From Diphasiastrum complanatum (taxonomy: Eukaryota; Streptophyta; Lycopodiopsida; Lycopodiales; Lycopodiaceae), in NCBI GenBank assembly GCA_029204225.1, contig CM055102.1, forward strand, positions 42,433,229-42,497,228: 64,000 nt of DNA, read 5' to 3'. This document shows positions 38,691-50,555 of this stretch, one piece after another (positions within the stretch are counted from its first letter, which is position 1; the number at the start of each line of letters is the position of its first letter). The translations under genes were made by a program, and so were the position numbers. The notes below the pieces were generated by a model. The model was not told the DNA's origin. It saw only the letters and a program-made list of their open reading frames with translations, and ran no database searches.

Positions 38691-40363
38691 CGTGTGAAGC
38701 CTTCTTCAAGGATTTGGGCCATTTAGTGAGGTTCAAGCATAGATTTTTGATGGATTTTGATGGTTCAACTTGTGCTAATCTTATGAAATCATAATCTATT
38801 GTTTCCCTCATCATTTCAAGTGTTTTAGGATCCTTATTTGCTGTAATTTTTACACGAGATAGCTTCTTACCAGCTTCACATGGAGTGATGGAAGGTTTGT
38901 AGTCTGTCATGTGGAATCTCTCTAGAATCTCACGAACATATTTGCTTTGGCATAGCATGATGTCATTGCCATTCTACCACACTTCAACTCCCAAGCAATT
39001 ATGCATAGGGTCTAAATTTGTCATCTCAAATTGCTTGCACAAGTTGGCTTTGATGGAGTGAATGCAATTCTCATCATTGCCCGTGATAATTATATCATCA
39101 ACATAAAGCACAACCAAGGCAATGTTATCATTGTTTATAAGAACATAAAGATTTGGATTTGAAGTTGTTCTCATAAACTCGTGAGAGAGAAAATAATGAT
39201 CAATACGTCCATACCATGCATGTGGTGCTGTACCTCCTCTTCTAGGTCACCATTCAGAAATGCAGATTTCACATCCATTTTGTGGATCTTCCACCCAAAA
39301 TGGGATGCTAAGGCAACGATTAGGTGTAGCGTAGTCCACTTAGCCACTGGAGCAAATGTCTCCTCATAGTCAATCCCTTTGCTTTGCTTATAGCCTTTTA
39401 CCACCAAACGTGTCTTATGCTTGGTGATCATGCCATCTGCATGAAACTTTGTTCTATATACCCATTTGTTGTCAATGAGTTTCTTTCCATGTGGTAGATC
39501 AATCAACTCCCATGTACCATGTCTGTGGATTGATTTCATCTCCTCTTCCATTGCCCTTTGCCACTCTTTGAGATCCTTTTCCTCGTCAAAGGTCAATGGC
39601 TCTGGACACTCCCAAATGTCACTCATTAGGGCATGATTCATATGATAACAATCAAGAGGTTACCTTTCCCACGTTGATATTCTCACTTCTTCCTATGAAC
39701 TAGATCCAAGCTGATTCATTTTCTCATCTTTCATGAACTTTTTGTACCATTTGTGTACTTTACATTCAGGTGATACACTTCTCGGTGAGTATGTGTCCCA
39801 AGGAATGTCCAAGTATTGTCTCTTACTTCTAGCAAGTTTTTCCTTTGTTGCACCTACCGGTAGATACCTTCCCCTAGGCTCATGGATTGGTGGAGATCTC
39901 TCATACTCATCTTCCTAATCTCGATCCTCCACATCTTGTAGAACCTCTTCTTCATCTTCTTCCAATATTGTGGGAAGTATTTTGATGCTTTCATCACCAC
40001 CTGCATATCTTCGTCATCAAACTTGTGCAACTCATCAAAGATGATGTCTTTGCTAATGTGAATCTTGTTCATCAGATGATCAAAATACATGTATGCCTTT
40101 GTCTGCTCATCAAAACCCACAAAGATGCACTTGATTGCTTTAGCATCAAGCTTGCTTCGCTCCTCCTTTGGCACGTGTACATTCTTCAAGAAATATATCC
40201 ATGTCAACTTGGAGTAATCGTCTATGGAAGTCATAAAATAATAGGCTCCCCCCATCGACATGGTCTTCATTGGGCCGCACAAGTCACTGTGAATGAGATC
40301 AAGTGGTTTCTTGGCTCTTGCAGCTCCACCTTTCTTGAATGTCTCCATGTGATGTCTCCCCAT
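38691..40363 (-). pseudogene. Ty1/copia integrase and RT fragment with in-frame integrase deletion
   Basis: On the minus strand: the integrase start DLIHSDLCGPMKTMSMGGAY and DDYSKLTWIYFLK (40310-40190) joins in frame to NVHVPKEERSKLDAKAIKCI (about 40180-40120), so about 100 residues with the second Asp and the Glu are deleted. Then come DIIFDE, the linker, and RT from EEMKSIHRHGTWELIDLPHG to MDVKSAFLNGDLEEEV (39641-39220). A deletion of the KALYGLKQAP region follows, then YVDDIIITGND (39110-39078, catalytic YVDD intact) and CEAGKKLSRV (to about 38853). Sequence beyond 38850 no longer matches copia. It is closely related to the element at 56475-60596. Confidence 0.9.
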
Positions 40364-40814
40364 TATAGGTATTCAGTTTAATGGAATGTGGCTGTTTGGT
40401 TTTCTTAAAGCTTTGTTTCAAGTTATTCTTGAAAAGATTGAGCTTGTTTTTAAAGATTGGAACTAGTTGCTATCCTTTTTTTAACTTCTCTTTTCGTGCA
40501 AATCTATAGAGCTTAAGTAATTTTAAGTCTTTTTTCTTGATTTCTTGAAAAGAAAGTATGGCTATTTTAAGCTTATTTAAATCTATAAATTTAGTTGAAG
40601 CTTGTTGGATTATTCTCTTTCTTACTAATTGACTAATTGGTTTTAATCTTCATCCATTATTTATCCAGTTCTGCGGATTTTCCCGTGTTTTTACATAGTC
40701 TGTAGAATTACAAGTGTTTTTACACAGTCTGCAAAAATACACAGAGTTGACAACAGTGTCATCTTTTTCGTCTGTTAGGAATCCCGTTGAAAAATGCAGT
40801 GTCGCCTGTGGCTG

Positions 40815-40970
40815 TAAAGACAATCATGTGTGTAAACTCCATAAGGCACTTTATGGCTTGAAGCAATATGCTTGAGCATGGTTTCAAAGGATCGATACTT
40901 TTCTTATTGATCACAACTACACACCTAGCTCTTCAGATTCAAACGTTTACTTCAAAGCAGTGCAACAGTC
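40815..40970 (+). pseudogene. Ty1/copia RT scrap
   Basis: The plus frame reads VCKLHKALYGLKQ, then one stop, AWFQRIDTFLIDHNYTPSSS and DSNVYFKA, the RT segment just before the YVDD motif. Only about 50 codons remain. Confidence 0.85.
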
Positions 40971-43039
40971 TTTTAAATTGCTGCTAGAATAGTTTCTTAT
41001 TTCTTGTTTTGTGGATTTATGCAAGTGTAGTAGTGGCTAGGATTTGATTTCAGTTCATTTTGCAACATTAGAGTAGGATTTCAACCATTGTTCAACGGAA
41101 TTGCATGTTGATCTGATGGTTGAACATTTTGGCATGCATGATTGACTGATTGTGGTCGTTGATGCATGTGCTTTAGTGCAAGAGTGACCAATCTGAGTGT
41201 CCTCTTACAGGCAGGACAATACTACAACCTTAGTTAGTCCATTCTGCCTGGTTTTGGGCAATGTAATAGCAAGAAAATATCCAGAAAATGCCCAAGAAGC
41301 CTAATAACAGGCAACACCAACTTTGAAACTGTTCTGGAATAAGAAAAAAGAACCAGAACAAGAACAAGAAAAAGCCAACTGATTTCCTAGAGCAGAGAAT
41401 CAGTAAACATCAAATATTTTCATTCGTTTCTTTTCAAGTTCGTTTCTTTTCGAGCTAGACCTATCTTCTGCACACCACTTTCCGACAAAGCTTGTTTAAA
41501 GTTTCTAAGGTTTAGTCTTCCTAGAATGCTTTTTGGATCACGTTTGTTTATTTGTAATGATTGGGACCCTTCTCTATTTTCCATTGTTTTTCAAACAAAA
41601 AAAAAATTGGAGGCGCGGGCCACCAGTCACGGGCCTATGTGGGTCCCGGACTGCCTGTCCATGTTAGCTGATGCCATGCCCGAGGTGTCGATGCAGAACC
41701 TCTCCACTCAAAAGGGCTTCTAGTAGAGATGAACTTGAGAGCCGAGTCTGAGAACACGAGAATTGTTAGTGCTAGGCTAAAATATAGTTGTGAGCCCCAT
41801 GGTACGTCCCGAAAGATGGTTAGCCATGTGGGAGCTAGCAAATCAGATTATCTCAGCTTGAGTTATGTTTTTTATAAAGAGGCTTCCTATTATCAAGTAA
41901 GAGGTGGAACTCAAATTGTTATAGACTAGGATTCACTCTGTTGCAGGAGGTGGACTCCAAAATAATATGTAGTTGGGTTCTATAGCTCGTCGGTATAGTT
42001 AGGGACCTCCTCCATGAGTTATAGTGCATGTCTCGTGTACTAAAATGTTGTTGCTCTTTGAATTGAAGATTATTCTACTTGCATTTCCTTCCATGCTCCG
42101 TCTTCATGCACTTTGTTTGAGTACTGATGTATGAATGTGCTTGTTGATGTTTTCTTTTCTTAAGGATTGGTTTGGGATTAGCTTCAGAAAGATGTGCAAA
42201 ATTTGGAAATTGATCTATTATTCAATTGATTTATGATGTTTCCTAGTTTTGACTCCCTGAGGAGTTTTTGTTACAAATGTTGAGTGACAATTGTAGCAAG
42301 TACTATGTAGGAGTTAAAGTTGTGTTGATGATTTTGTGATTTCAGTAGGAGTAGAGTTAGTTTAATTCCTTGTTCTTGGAATAGAGTAGATTAGGAATAA
42401 CCTGCAATATGTAAAACTAAAGAAAGGACTGAAGCAGTTTGTAGAGCAGTAGGAAATCGAGTTCCTGACAGGTCCGAAATTCAAGTTGAGCATCCATTGT
42501 CAAATACGGATCTAATTCAGGTCATACTTGTGCCTCTGACAGGGGAACACACTACCAATATACTACAAAACAAAACCTGTGACTGAGTTGTAGCTAAATC
42601 GATTTGTAGTCATGTGGATCCCTGGCCATGCTGAAGCTCTGTCAAACAAAGAGTAAGCGCTACTTTGAGTGGTAGATTCAGCGCAAGTATTGGTCCGTTG
42701 AGAATCAGATTCTGTGTGAATTGCAATTTGCAAACGTTGGCTAGAGAACCAGTAAACATTAGTTAGAAGATGCTTCAATAAACACTAGCGCCCCTGCCAT
42801 TGACAATCTTCTTGCTTATCGAACTGTAGAACTCATTTTTTTTCAGACCGTTTTTTCAATTATGGGTCGTTTTTATTTGTACTTGTTGTACTCCATTCTT
42901 CATTTCTCCAAGCACATATTTAAATTTCTTGTTTGTCAGATCCTAATTGCTTCAGAACGCCCCTACTGATCCTTCAGATATGTGCAAACTGACACCACAC
43001 ATTTCGGAAATCCACCGCTCCACCGCTATCTCGCGTTTA
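40971..43039. other. unassigned stretch
   Basis: No coding domains and no clear LTR ends. It includes a GC-richer patch at 41610-41720. Probably old, non-coding retroelement sequence. Confidence 0.3.
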
Positions 43040-44800
43040 TGGACACCGCCATTAAAAATTCGAACTGTTGAATATTTTCAAGTTTCTTCAATTTTTGCAT
43101 ATAGAACGTTCATCAATTTATAGATTTTTCATTTTTTGATTTTTTCGAATTTTCAATTTCTCTGATTTTTTTCGATTAAGTTTTCTGTCCAACGTTTTTT
43201 CCAATTTTTTTCACATTTTTGCATCCGTCGACATGCACTAAATTTGCATTCGCCGATTTTTCCGATTTTTCAATTTTGAAATTTTCAAGTTTTCATCGAA
43301 AAATTCCATCCGATGTTTTTCCTTTTATTTTATTTTTCGAATTTCTCAATACACTCGAGATTTTTCGAGTTTCTCTTATTTTTTTCGATTATTTCTCACT
43401 TTCGATCCGCTATGCATCCGACAACAATTTCTAACAAAAATCGGTTCAACGATATTATCTGTACTCTTACCAACTTCCATGAGAAGCTCATTGGTAACAT
43501 TCATCTTTATCATGTGTAGAGCTCTTTAGCTCTCTTGTCATACCTCAATTGTTCTTGTTGTGTAGCTGGCCTCTCCTCCAAACCTACAACAATATCCAAA
43601 ATATCATTTATCTCAAGAAGTGATTCCATCCTCACTTTCCACAATGAATAGTTGCTTGAGGTAAGCCTATATAGCATCGCCTTCCAACATGTATCCACTT
43701 GATGTAGCCATGTTGCAATGAATTGAAACTTCTCTTTCAACCTATTCCAACGCACAAATCACTCTTTTGAAAGACAACAAATTTTTCAAAAAGAAATAAA
43801 AAAGATATGGAACCTCTCAATTCTCTTCTAGCACTTATATCTAACAAATCAACACATAGAATGTAGAAATCTTGATCAACCTATGATCTATCCTCAATCT
43901 AATGACTCTTGCCACTTTCTAAGATTGAAAAACACTCCAATGAAGTTTAGTAATCTCACAAAATAGAGATCCAATCAAAATTAGCTACATACTGATATTT
44001 GGGTCGCGGCTTCTGCGGCTAAGGGCAGTCAGGATACTTGTGACTAGGCTCTCTACACGACGACTGTCAAAAAACTAAACAAAAAACACAAAAAAATCGC
44101 AAAAAAAAAACAATTCAGACACCTGCATCTACTTCCCTTCTCTCAGATTATTTTATTTTTCAAGTTTTGAGGTCATTTTGTTTTTGAGTTTTTGCATCCT
44201 TCCTATTTTTCGAATTTCTAAGATTTTGACCTTTTTTTTTTCCATCGACCTGACAACCAGCTCACAAGAAAAATTTGTTCGACAGTTGCACCCGTCGAAA
44301 TTTCACTTTATGAAAAATTTTCGAGATTTTTTAGTGTCTCGAAGTTCTTCGAGTTGTCTCGAATTCTCTAAGTTTTTTTGAGCTTTTCAAATTTGGGTCC
44401 AACGATTTTATCCGACGAAATGCACAACAAGACTTTCTCTAACGATTACATCCAACGACCTACAAAAAAAAATTTCTGACATTTTCATCTAACGGATTTT
44501 TAAAATTTACGACATTCCACTTTTGTTTTTAGTAACTCAAATTATTTCGAACTGATCAGAATTTTTCGAGTTGTTCAAGGGATTTTGGAGTTTTTCGACT
44601 TGCATTTTTCCAGATTGCATCCGACGATTCGATCTTTCGGTTTCTTGATTTTTCGAGTTGTCTGATTTTTTGAAGTCTTCAAGTTATTTTTTTACAATTT
44701 TCCAAATTTCTAATTTTTTGAGCTTTTTTAATTATCTTCAAATATTTGAGTTTCTAGTTTTTTTTTCTATAAGCTCGACTGCGGTACTGTCGGTCATATA
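43040..44800. repeat. T-rich tract with recurring TTTTTCGA/TTCGAG motifs
   Basis: Long runs of T are punctuated by TTCGA, TTCGAG, CATCCG(A/T)CG and CAACGATT phrases at irregular spacing. A similar tract lies at 52600-53850. The tract is interrupted at 43515-44030 by antisense copia sequence. It sits just before a gypsy gag, so it may be that element's LTR or long leader. Confidence 0.6.
43515..43755 (-). pseudogene. Ty1/copia gag N-terminal fragment
   Basis: The minus strand reads RLTSSNYSLWKVRMESLL followed by DILDIVVGLEERPATQQ, the conserved N-terminal gag segment ('L.G.NY..W...M...L'). No pol adjoins. Confidence 0.8.
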
Positions 44801-44959
44801 GTTCAAAAAATATACATTTCAAAAAAAATATAAGTTGACCCACTTCTCGTGGCCAATTTAAGCGAAGAACTTATGGATTAATTCACACCACCCAATCATC
44901 CAAATGATGAAAACAAATCCTATCATCTTAGATCTTAGTTAGATTAAGATCCTCGTCCA

Positions 44960-45600
44960 TCCAGGTGGAGACCTAATCAGTCTGAAAATCTTGATGATCA
45001 ACTTCTTCACCATGCTCACCATACTGTCCAATCCAATAAACGAACATCCCGTTTGGAATTATCAAAGTTTGATGGTAATGTGGACCCTCATCGATTTTGA
45101 AAATGCATGTGAAGTACATGAAAAACATATTGATAATACAAAAGTCCACATTTTTTTGATGACCATGGTAGATAAAGCACGAGAGTGGTTTTTCAACCTC
45201 GATTGTGACGACCCACAAGACTGGTCCGAGCTGAAAGAGTCTTTCATTAAATGTTTCCAACCTTTCAGACTCACATAGATTCCCTTTGTACGCCTTAGTA
45301 TTATAAAAATAAAAAAAGATGGATGCGTACGTGACTATATTGAGCGCTTTAAGCGTCTCAAAAGTCAAGTCCAGGAACAACCAATTGATAAAATGTTGAT
45401 CATATGGTTTATAGTTGGTCTACCCAGACGCATCCGTAAAGAGCCTAAACTAGCGAGGAGTATTTTACTCTTAAGTCTGCTATGTCCGACGCCATTCGTG
45501 AAGAAGATGAAGGTTCTGATGATGATGACCAAAAAGAAAAAAGAGCACATCGTGTATTTCTTAATAATCGTCCCAGTGAGCTCCGAGATTCAGACCTAGT
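44960..45600 (+). pseudogene. Ty3/gypsy gag fragment
   Basis: The plus strand reads a retrotransposon gag domain: FENACEVHEKHIDNTKVHIF, then AREWFFNLDCDDPQDWSELK, FIKCFQPF, DYIERFKRLKSQVQ and IIWFIVGLP. One stop (after FRLT, 45276) and frameshifts near 45480 break it. The matching integrase C-terminus may be the piece at 51100-51440. Confidence 0.75.
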
Positions 45601-45769
45601 TGGAAATCTCAGTTTGAGTTGATGAATCAACAACAGATGGAGAAACTCGACAAAGAGTTTTAGCAAGTCTTAAAATCTTTCTAAAGTCAGTTGCCAGGGC
45701 AATTGTCATCTGGTAACGCTATTGTTGGCTGATTTTGATGAATCCCCAAGATACTCGGCCAGAGCTACC

Positions 45770-46552
45770 CACGAGTACAATCTGCTTTTCTAAATGGTGA
45801 GTTAGAAGAAGAGGTGTTCATGGATCAACCTGAAGGCTTTGTAGCAAAAGGACAGGAAAATAAAGTATGTTGCTTGAAGAAAATGCTTTATGGTCTTAAA
45901 CAGGCACCACGTGCGTGGTATAGTAGGACTGATGCCTACTTTCGTTCAAAGGGGATGGTGAGAACACATTATGATCCAAATCTATATGTCTTATAGTTTG
46001 ATGGTATGGTTGCTTTGATTGCTCTTTATGTTGATGACTTTTTATTACGGAAAATAATCAAGAGATGATAGACATGATCAAGAAAGACCTCATGGAACAA
46101 TTCGAGATGACAGATCTCAGCCTGATGCATTATTGCCTTGGAGTAGAGGTGTGGCAAAATGGACACGAAGTGGGTTTAACACAGATGAAGTATGTCAAAG
46201 AGTTGCTGCACAAGTTTAGGTTGCAGGATTGCAAACTAGTGGATACTTCTATTGAACCAGGTAAAAAGCTTTTTAAGCTTGATGAGTCACAGTCATTTGA
46301 TGCTACGCTGTATAGGAAGTTAGTAGGGAGCTTGATTTACCTTACCACGACTAGACCAGATATATGCTATGTTGTTGGTATTGTAAGTTAGTTTATGGTA
46401 GCATCTACAGAAACACATTGGAAGGCAGCTAAGCGCATTTTGCGTTATGTAAAAGGCACTTCAGATTATGGCTTGATTTACAAGAAGCATGACGGTTTAC
46501 CTGAGTTGTGTGGCTGTGTGGATGCGGATTGGGGAGGTGACTATGATGATCA
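45770..46552 (+). pseudogene. Ty1/copia RT-RNase H fragment
   Basis: Frames read SAFLNGELEEEVFMDQPEGF, MLYGLKQAPRAWY, IALYVDDFLL (YVDD intact), then after a frameshift MTDLSLMHYCLGVEVWQ, RKLVGSLIYLTTTRPDICYV, AAKRILRYVKGTSDYGL and CVDADWGG. It is cut off at 46552 by the LTR of the antisense element. Confidence 0.9.
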
Positions 46553-46681
46553 TGTGAAAAAAGTACAAAAAGGACCAAGAGTGGATCCTAATCTGATCCT
46601 CAAGAGGGATTGGTTGGTGATGATTCATCATGCAAAACTGACACTTGGACAAAACCTTCTATTTTGGGCACTTTTGGTCCA
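46553..46681 (-). repeat. 3' LTR, internally deleted (129 bp)
   Basis: It matches the first 65 and last 64 bases of the LTR at 50071-50555, joined directly (GATTGGTTG|GTGATGATTC). The minus-strand purine tract AGAAGAAAAA abuts it at 46682-46691. Confidence 0.85.
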
Positions 46682-47151
46682 TTTTTCTTCTATATGGAGA
46701 TCTACTTGGAAATCTTCTAGAAGTCAAAATTCGCCTACTTCAGCTTATTCCACACATGTGAGTTGTCCTCTACACATGTGATATGACACCTAACCAAAAA
46801 ATTTGGCTCATGCAATCAATAGATTGATGCCATGTGTCATATGTCTAGAAAACTAGTTTTTGGTCTTTTTAGCCACTAGAACTTGAATTAAATCATATGT
46901 ACAACCTATATGATTATGGTACATGACAAGTACACTAGTTTCACACATGGGAACAGGCTCCACACATGTGTGTTCATCTATATACAAGATTTTTGGCCTC
47001 TACCAAGCTTATTTTTGTATTTTTCACACTCCTCAAAAATCTAGCTTGATGGAGAACATGATGATCTTGAACTTGACTCCATGGGCTGAATTGGTCTTTG
47101 CTGGTTCAAAAGGTGTGAAGATCAGGCAATGAGCTTGATGTTGATCTGAAA

Positions 47152-48216
47152 TCACCATATCCATGATAGTGCTTCTTTGATGTTGACATCTTTGATGAGC
47201 TTGAGAGCCTTGCACCATCCTAGCACCTCCAAAATTGATTTCTTCCAATTTTCATGTAGATGCTTGACCTTGAGGCTTTCTCCTTCTTCATGTGCATGCT
47301 CCTTCATGAGAAAATAAAGATTTCTTCTTGACTTATTAGGATCACAAAGATCTAACATCATGTTACCACGATCTAGAGAATTAGACTCATCCAAATTGGC
47401 AAGATTGTGCATGCTATAATAACAAAGTGTTTGCATCATATCTTCATGCTTGTTTACCATGCTAATCTCAGATCCAATGAGGCTAAATACTTCATTATGG
47501 AGATAAGTGTCTTTAGAAGATGATTCACTTACTCTCATAAAGAGTTTACAATTTGCCTCAATACAAATTTTCAAACTATGAGTGAACAAATCACTTTTGC
47601 TCTTGCATGACTCAAGAGCATACATGTGATGAAATAAGCATTTGCTTTCTAATTGATTTAAAATCAATTTCAACCTTTTAAGAACATCATCTATGTTCTC
47701 AAGAGAGACTTCATACTCAACTAGTATGGCTTTACTCCAATTTTGAGATGCAATGGTCTCACTAAAGCAAATTGATTTATCAAATGACATAGGAAAAGTA
47801 AGTATGAGATGTATACCACATGAGGTATGCTCGTCTTTTTCTTGAATTCTGAGCCACGTGGACTCAACCATGTTTTTTGAGATTCTTTTTGGAATCACAA
47901 CTTGAGAAGGTCTCTCCTCTTCAATCCTTGGCACACTTGGACCTTGAGATGACTCCTTAAGATCCTCTTCATGGTGCTCCTTTTTTATGGAAATCAGAGA
48001 CCTCCATGTCTCATAATGATCACAACAAGTATGACCATTCAATATGCACTTCCTATGATTATCAAGATTACTTATGCTAGAAACATAAGTCCAAAAATCA
48101 CTACAACTTGGCATGATTTTTCCAATATTGAAATCAAAAGGTATCTCCATCTCAATAAGGCTAACTGCTTGCTTATGGATATAAGTGTCCACTTTGGATG
48201 CTTCACCTATTCTCAT
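47152..48216 (-). CDS. unrecognised 354-residue protein of the non-autonomous element
   Basis: The longest uninterrupted non-pol frame in the window. It has no membrane span and is rich in Ser, Lys, Glu and His. An N-terminal block CKLLMRIGEASKVDTYIHKQ continues as VSLIEMEI with a Cys/His-rich part (NLDNHRKCILNGHTCCDHYE). It is echoed later by CKLFMRVSESSSKDTYLHNE with FSLIGSEI (about residues 229-255). A CFSETIASQNWSKAIL segment (about 151-166) is echoed upstream of this ORF by CFEEIFVSQRWIKAIM at 48360-48313. It therefore looks like two diverged repeats of about 200 residues, the first broken by frameshifts at about 48310-48217. No family is recognised; it may be a gag-like or captured protein. 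Confidence 0.55.
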   Translation of the reverse strand: MRIGEASKVDTYIHKQAVSLIEMEIPFDFNIGKIMPSCSDFWTYVSSISNLDNHRKCILNGHTCCDHYETWRSLISIKKEHHEEDLKESSQGPSVPRIEEERPSQVVIPKRISKNMVESTWLRIQEKDEHTSCGIHLILTFPMSFDKSICFSETIASQNWSKAILVEYEVSLENIDDVLKRLKLILNQLESKCLFHHMYALESCKSKSDLFTHSLKICIEANCKLFMRVSESSSKDTYLHNEVFSLIGSEISMVNKHEDMMQTLCYYSMHNLANLDESNSLDRGNMMLDLCDPNKSRRNLYFLMKEHAHEEGESLKVKHLHENWKKSILEVLGWCKALKLIKDVNIKEALSWIW

Positions 48217-48310
48217 AAGAAGTTTACAACTTGCCTTTAAGATTGAAACTTACAATTTTCATCTTTATGAATGAACACATCATTCAAGATCTTATTGAAA
48301 CCAAAAGATC

Positions 48311-48966
48311 CTACATTATTGCCTTAATCCACCTTTGAGATACGAAAATCTCTTCAAAGCAAAATGGTTCTTCATAAGTTGACATGAGAGCATAAATGAA
48401 ACTATTTTCATTTTGTGATTGCTCCTTATTCTTGATTGATTTCTCTTGGATAATAATAATAAGTTTGAACTTGTCCAAAGTTACAAGCAAAATACTTTCC
48501 AGGGACATAAAATAAATCCAAGCTACTTTTATGAAAGTGACATCTATCTTTGCATCTTGAACCAAACAATGCACTTCCAAATCAAAAATTTCAAAAGATT
48601 TGACATGTGTTGTGATGACTCTTGAAGACAAATCTTGCAAGTCCTTGTGAGACTCCAAGCCTCATTCACCTTTCCACAAAGGAAACACCTTTCCTTGGAC
48701 TTGTCCTTCTTGTATTTGCATTTTGAACTTGAAGCTCCATCCTTCACCTCGGCCCCCTTGCTTTGGTTCTCCTTGGATGGACTGGTCTTCTTTTTGTAGC
48801 ATCTTGAGAAAAAAAATCCTCCCTTGCCACAAAGGTTGCACTCATGATTCTTTCTTTCCTTCAATAGGATGCCACCTATTGATGCCATGTGAATAAAAAC
48901 TTGTGATATGATTCTACAAATGTAATTTGTGACTTTCAAGAGACTAGATTTGAACATCTTCAACAA
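48311..48966 (-). pseudogene. upstream ORFs with zinc-knuckle-like motifs
   Basis: The frame at 48966-48544 encodes HECNLCGKGGFFFSRCYKKK, a CCHC knuckle pattern with His replaced by Phe, then a basic KEN/SKCKYKKDKSKE stretch and CFLCGK. A frameshift near 48660 leads to LESHKDLQDLSSRVITTHVK and the first copy of the repeat in the downstream protein. Gag-like knuckles next to an unknown domain suggest an aberrant gag. Confidence 0.5.
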
Positions 48967-50057
48967 TCTAGAAGGATCTACAAAAGATCTAGCTCACAAA
49001 CCTAAGAATCAATCTTCACATTAATGACTAGTCACTTGGAAACTTTGCTTTGATCACTAAGACAAAAGCACACAATCTTTGAATCAAATCACTAAAGAAA
49101 TCAGATCCAATCTCCTATTGGACTCATCAAATACCAATGACTCTTTCTTTTGAAAGTTGAAATGGATATGAAAAAGATTTGACACCTAGATTTTCCTTTT
49201 CACTTGACTAGTTCTCTCAACACTTGAGATTCTTGAACAAAAGATGGGTTTTGTTTCAAATACATGAAAATCAAACTTAATCACTTCTTTTGGACTCACT
49301 CTTGACCCAAATAATCTCACACTTGAGGTTTAGAATGAATTTGATTTGATTTGACAACTGGATCTCTCTCTACACATTTTCCATAGACACCTTAATGACT
49401 CTTTTCAAACCTTACAATCACTCAAAAAAATTGAGTAGGGCTGAACAATGTGACTTGTCTCTTTTCTAGAACTCTCAATTGAAGCCAATCTATGTCAAAT
49501 TCTACAAAAGATTTGCATAGATGCTCTATGTGCACTAGAAACTCTCAAAGGTTTCACTTGGAGGACAAAACCAAAGATGTTTTCTAGCAAATTGATGTTT
49601 GGTACAATGGATTTCAACCTCTCACCTTGCATATCACTCCTTAATCTATGATTTTTGGCATTATCTCTCTCAACTTCAACATACACTCAAAAAATCAGAG
49701 AAGATCAATTAATGCACTTATTTCAAACTTCAATTTTATTTTTTGGCTGATCTAATCCAAGAACTAATCAAAGAATTAGATTTACTATAGAAAATACTTG
49801 ATTTTGCACCAAAAATCACTCAAATTGGGTATGTGAGTCAAATTCTACAAATCTTTGAAATTTATCAGCCAAAATCGGATCTGTACAGCCTCACACGTGT
49901 GAAAGGGGTTCCTACAGCCCACAACCTGAACCAAAAATTTTGAGGATAGCTATCAAATCCAACTCGCTACACAAAATTTGACTAGTTTCCAAAAAACTAC
50001 TAATTTTGGCTTTGATTTGGATTAACCCTATCGATTTCAACAAAACCTCTTGTACTA
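48967..50057. other. non-coding leader of the antisense element
   Basis: Between the 5' LTR/PBS and the first ORF. No domain. It contains the CACACGTGTG palindrome at 49892 that also occurs in its LTR (50250) and in the LTR at 38687. Confidence 0.5.
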
Positions 50058-50070
50058 GGCTCTGATACCA
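50058..50070 (-). other. primer-binding site
   Basis: The minus strand reads TGGTATCAGAGCC, exactly the usual tRNA-Met-complementary site, directly beside the LTR. Confidence 0.88.
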
Positions 50071-50555
50071 TGTGCAAAAAGTACAAAAAGAACCAAGAGT
50101 GGATCCTAATCTAATCCTCAAGAGGGATTGGTTGTCAGATTACTTGATCTATCAATCCACTTCAGATTAAGATCAATCTAGATCAATTCTAGACACAAAA
50201 TCCTAACACGAACAATCATTAATTGAAGGTAAGTGTACTTTATGGTTTCACACGTGTGAAACACTGTCTGAGTACGGAATCCAACCTGAAAATCAAGTAC
50301 ACATTGATAGAACCTCAAAACAATCAAAACAAATGTAGACAAATGGAGAGAATCACTCAAAATTGCTTCCAAAACCAAGATTGGTGTCTCACAATGATTA
50401 TGGCCAAATGTGGCTCTATATATACAATAAGTGAGAGCTCGTGGTACTGATCATCCCTTTGATTCCACATGTGTGAAGGTGCTTTGTCATATGATGATTC
50501 ATCATGCAAAACTGACACTTGGACAAAACCTTCTATTTTAAGCACTTTTGGTCCA
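50071..50555 (-). repeat. 5' LTR (485 bp)
   Basis: Plus-strand ends are TGTGCAAAAAG (50071) and TTTGGTCCA (50555). It carries TATATATACA at 50421-50430 as a possible promoter. Confidence 0.85.

Larger units (their letters stand above)
46553..50555 (-). mobile_element. non-autonomous LTR element carrying unrecognised ORFs
   Basis: Minus-oriented. It has a 5' LTR at 50555-50071, a tRNA-Met-type primer-binding site at 50070-50058, an internal region of 3.4 kb, and a 3' LTR at 46681-46553 that has lost about 360 bp internally. The LTRs share both ends (TGTG(A/C)AAAAAGTAC and ACTTTTGGTCCA). No protease, RT or integrase is present. Instead there are ORFs with zinc-knuckle-like motifs and a long protein with an internal duplication. 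No matching target duplication was found at the outer edges, so the flanks have been rearranged. Confidence 0.75.

Noticed and set aside
43040-44800. Heat-shock element arrays
   Set aside because: TTCGA words are frequent but not in the alternating nTTCnnGAAn arrangement.
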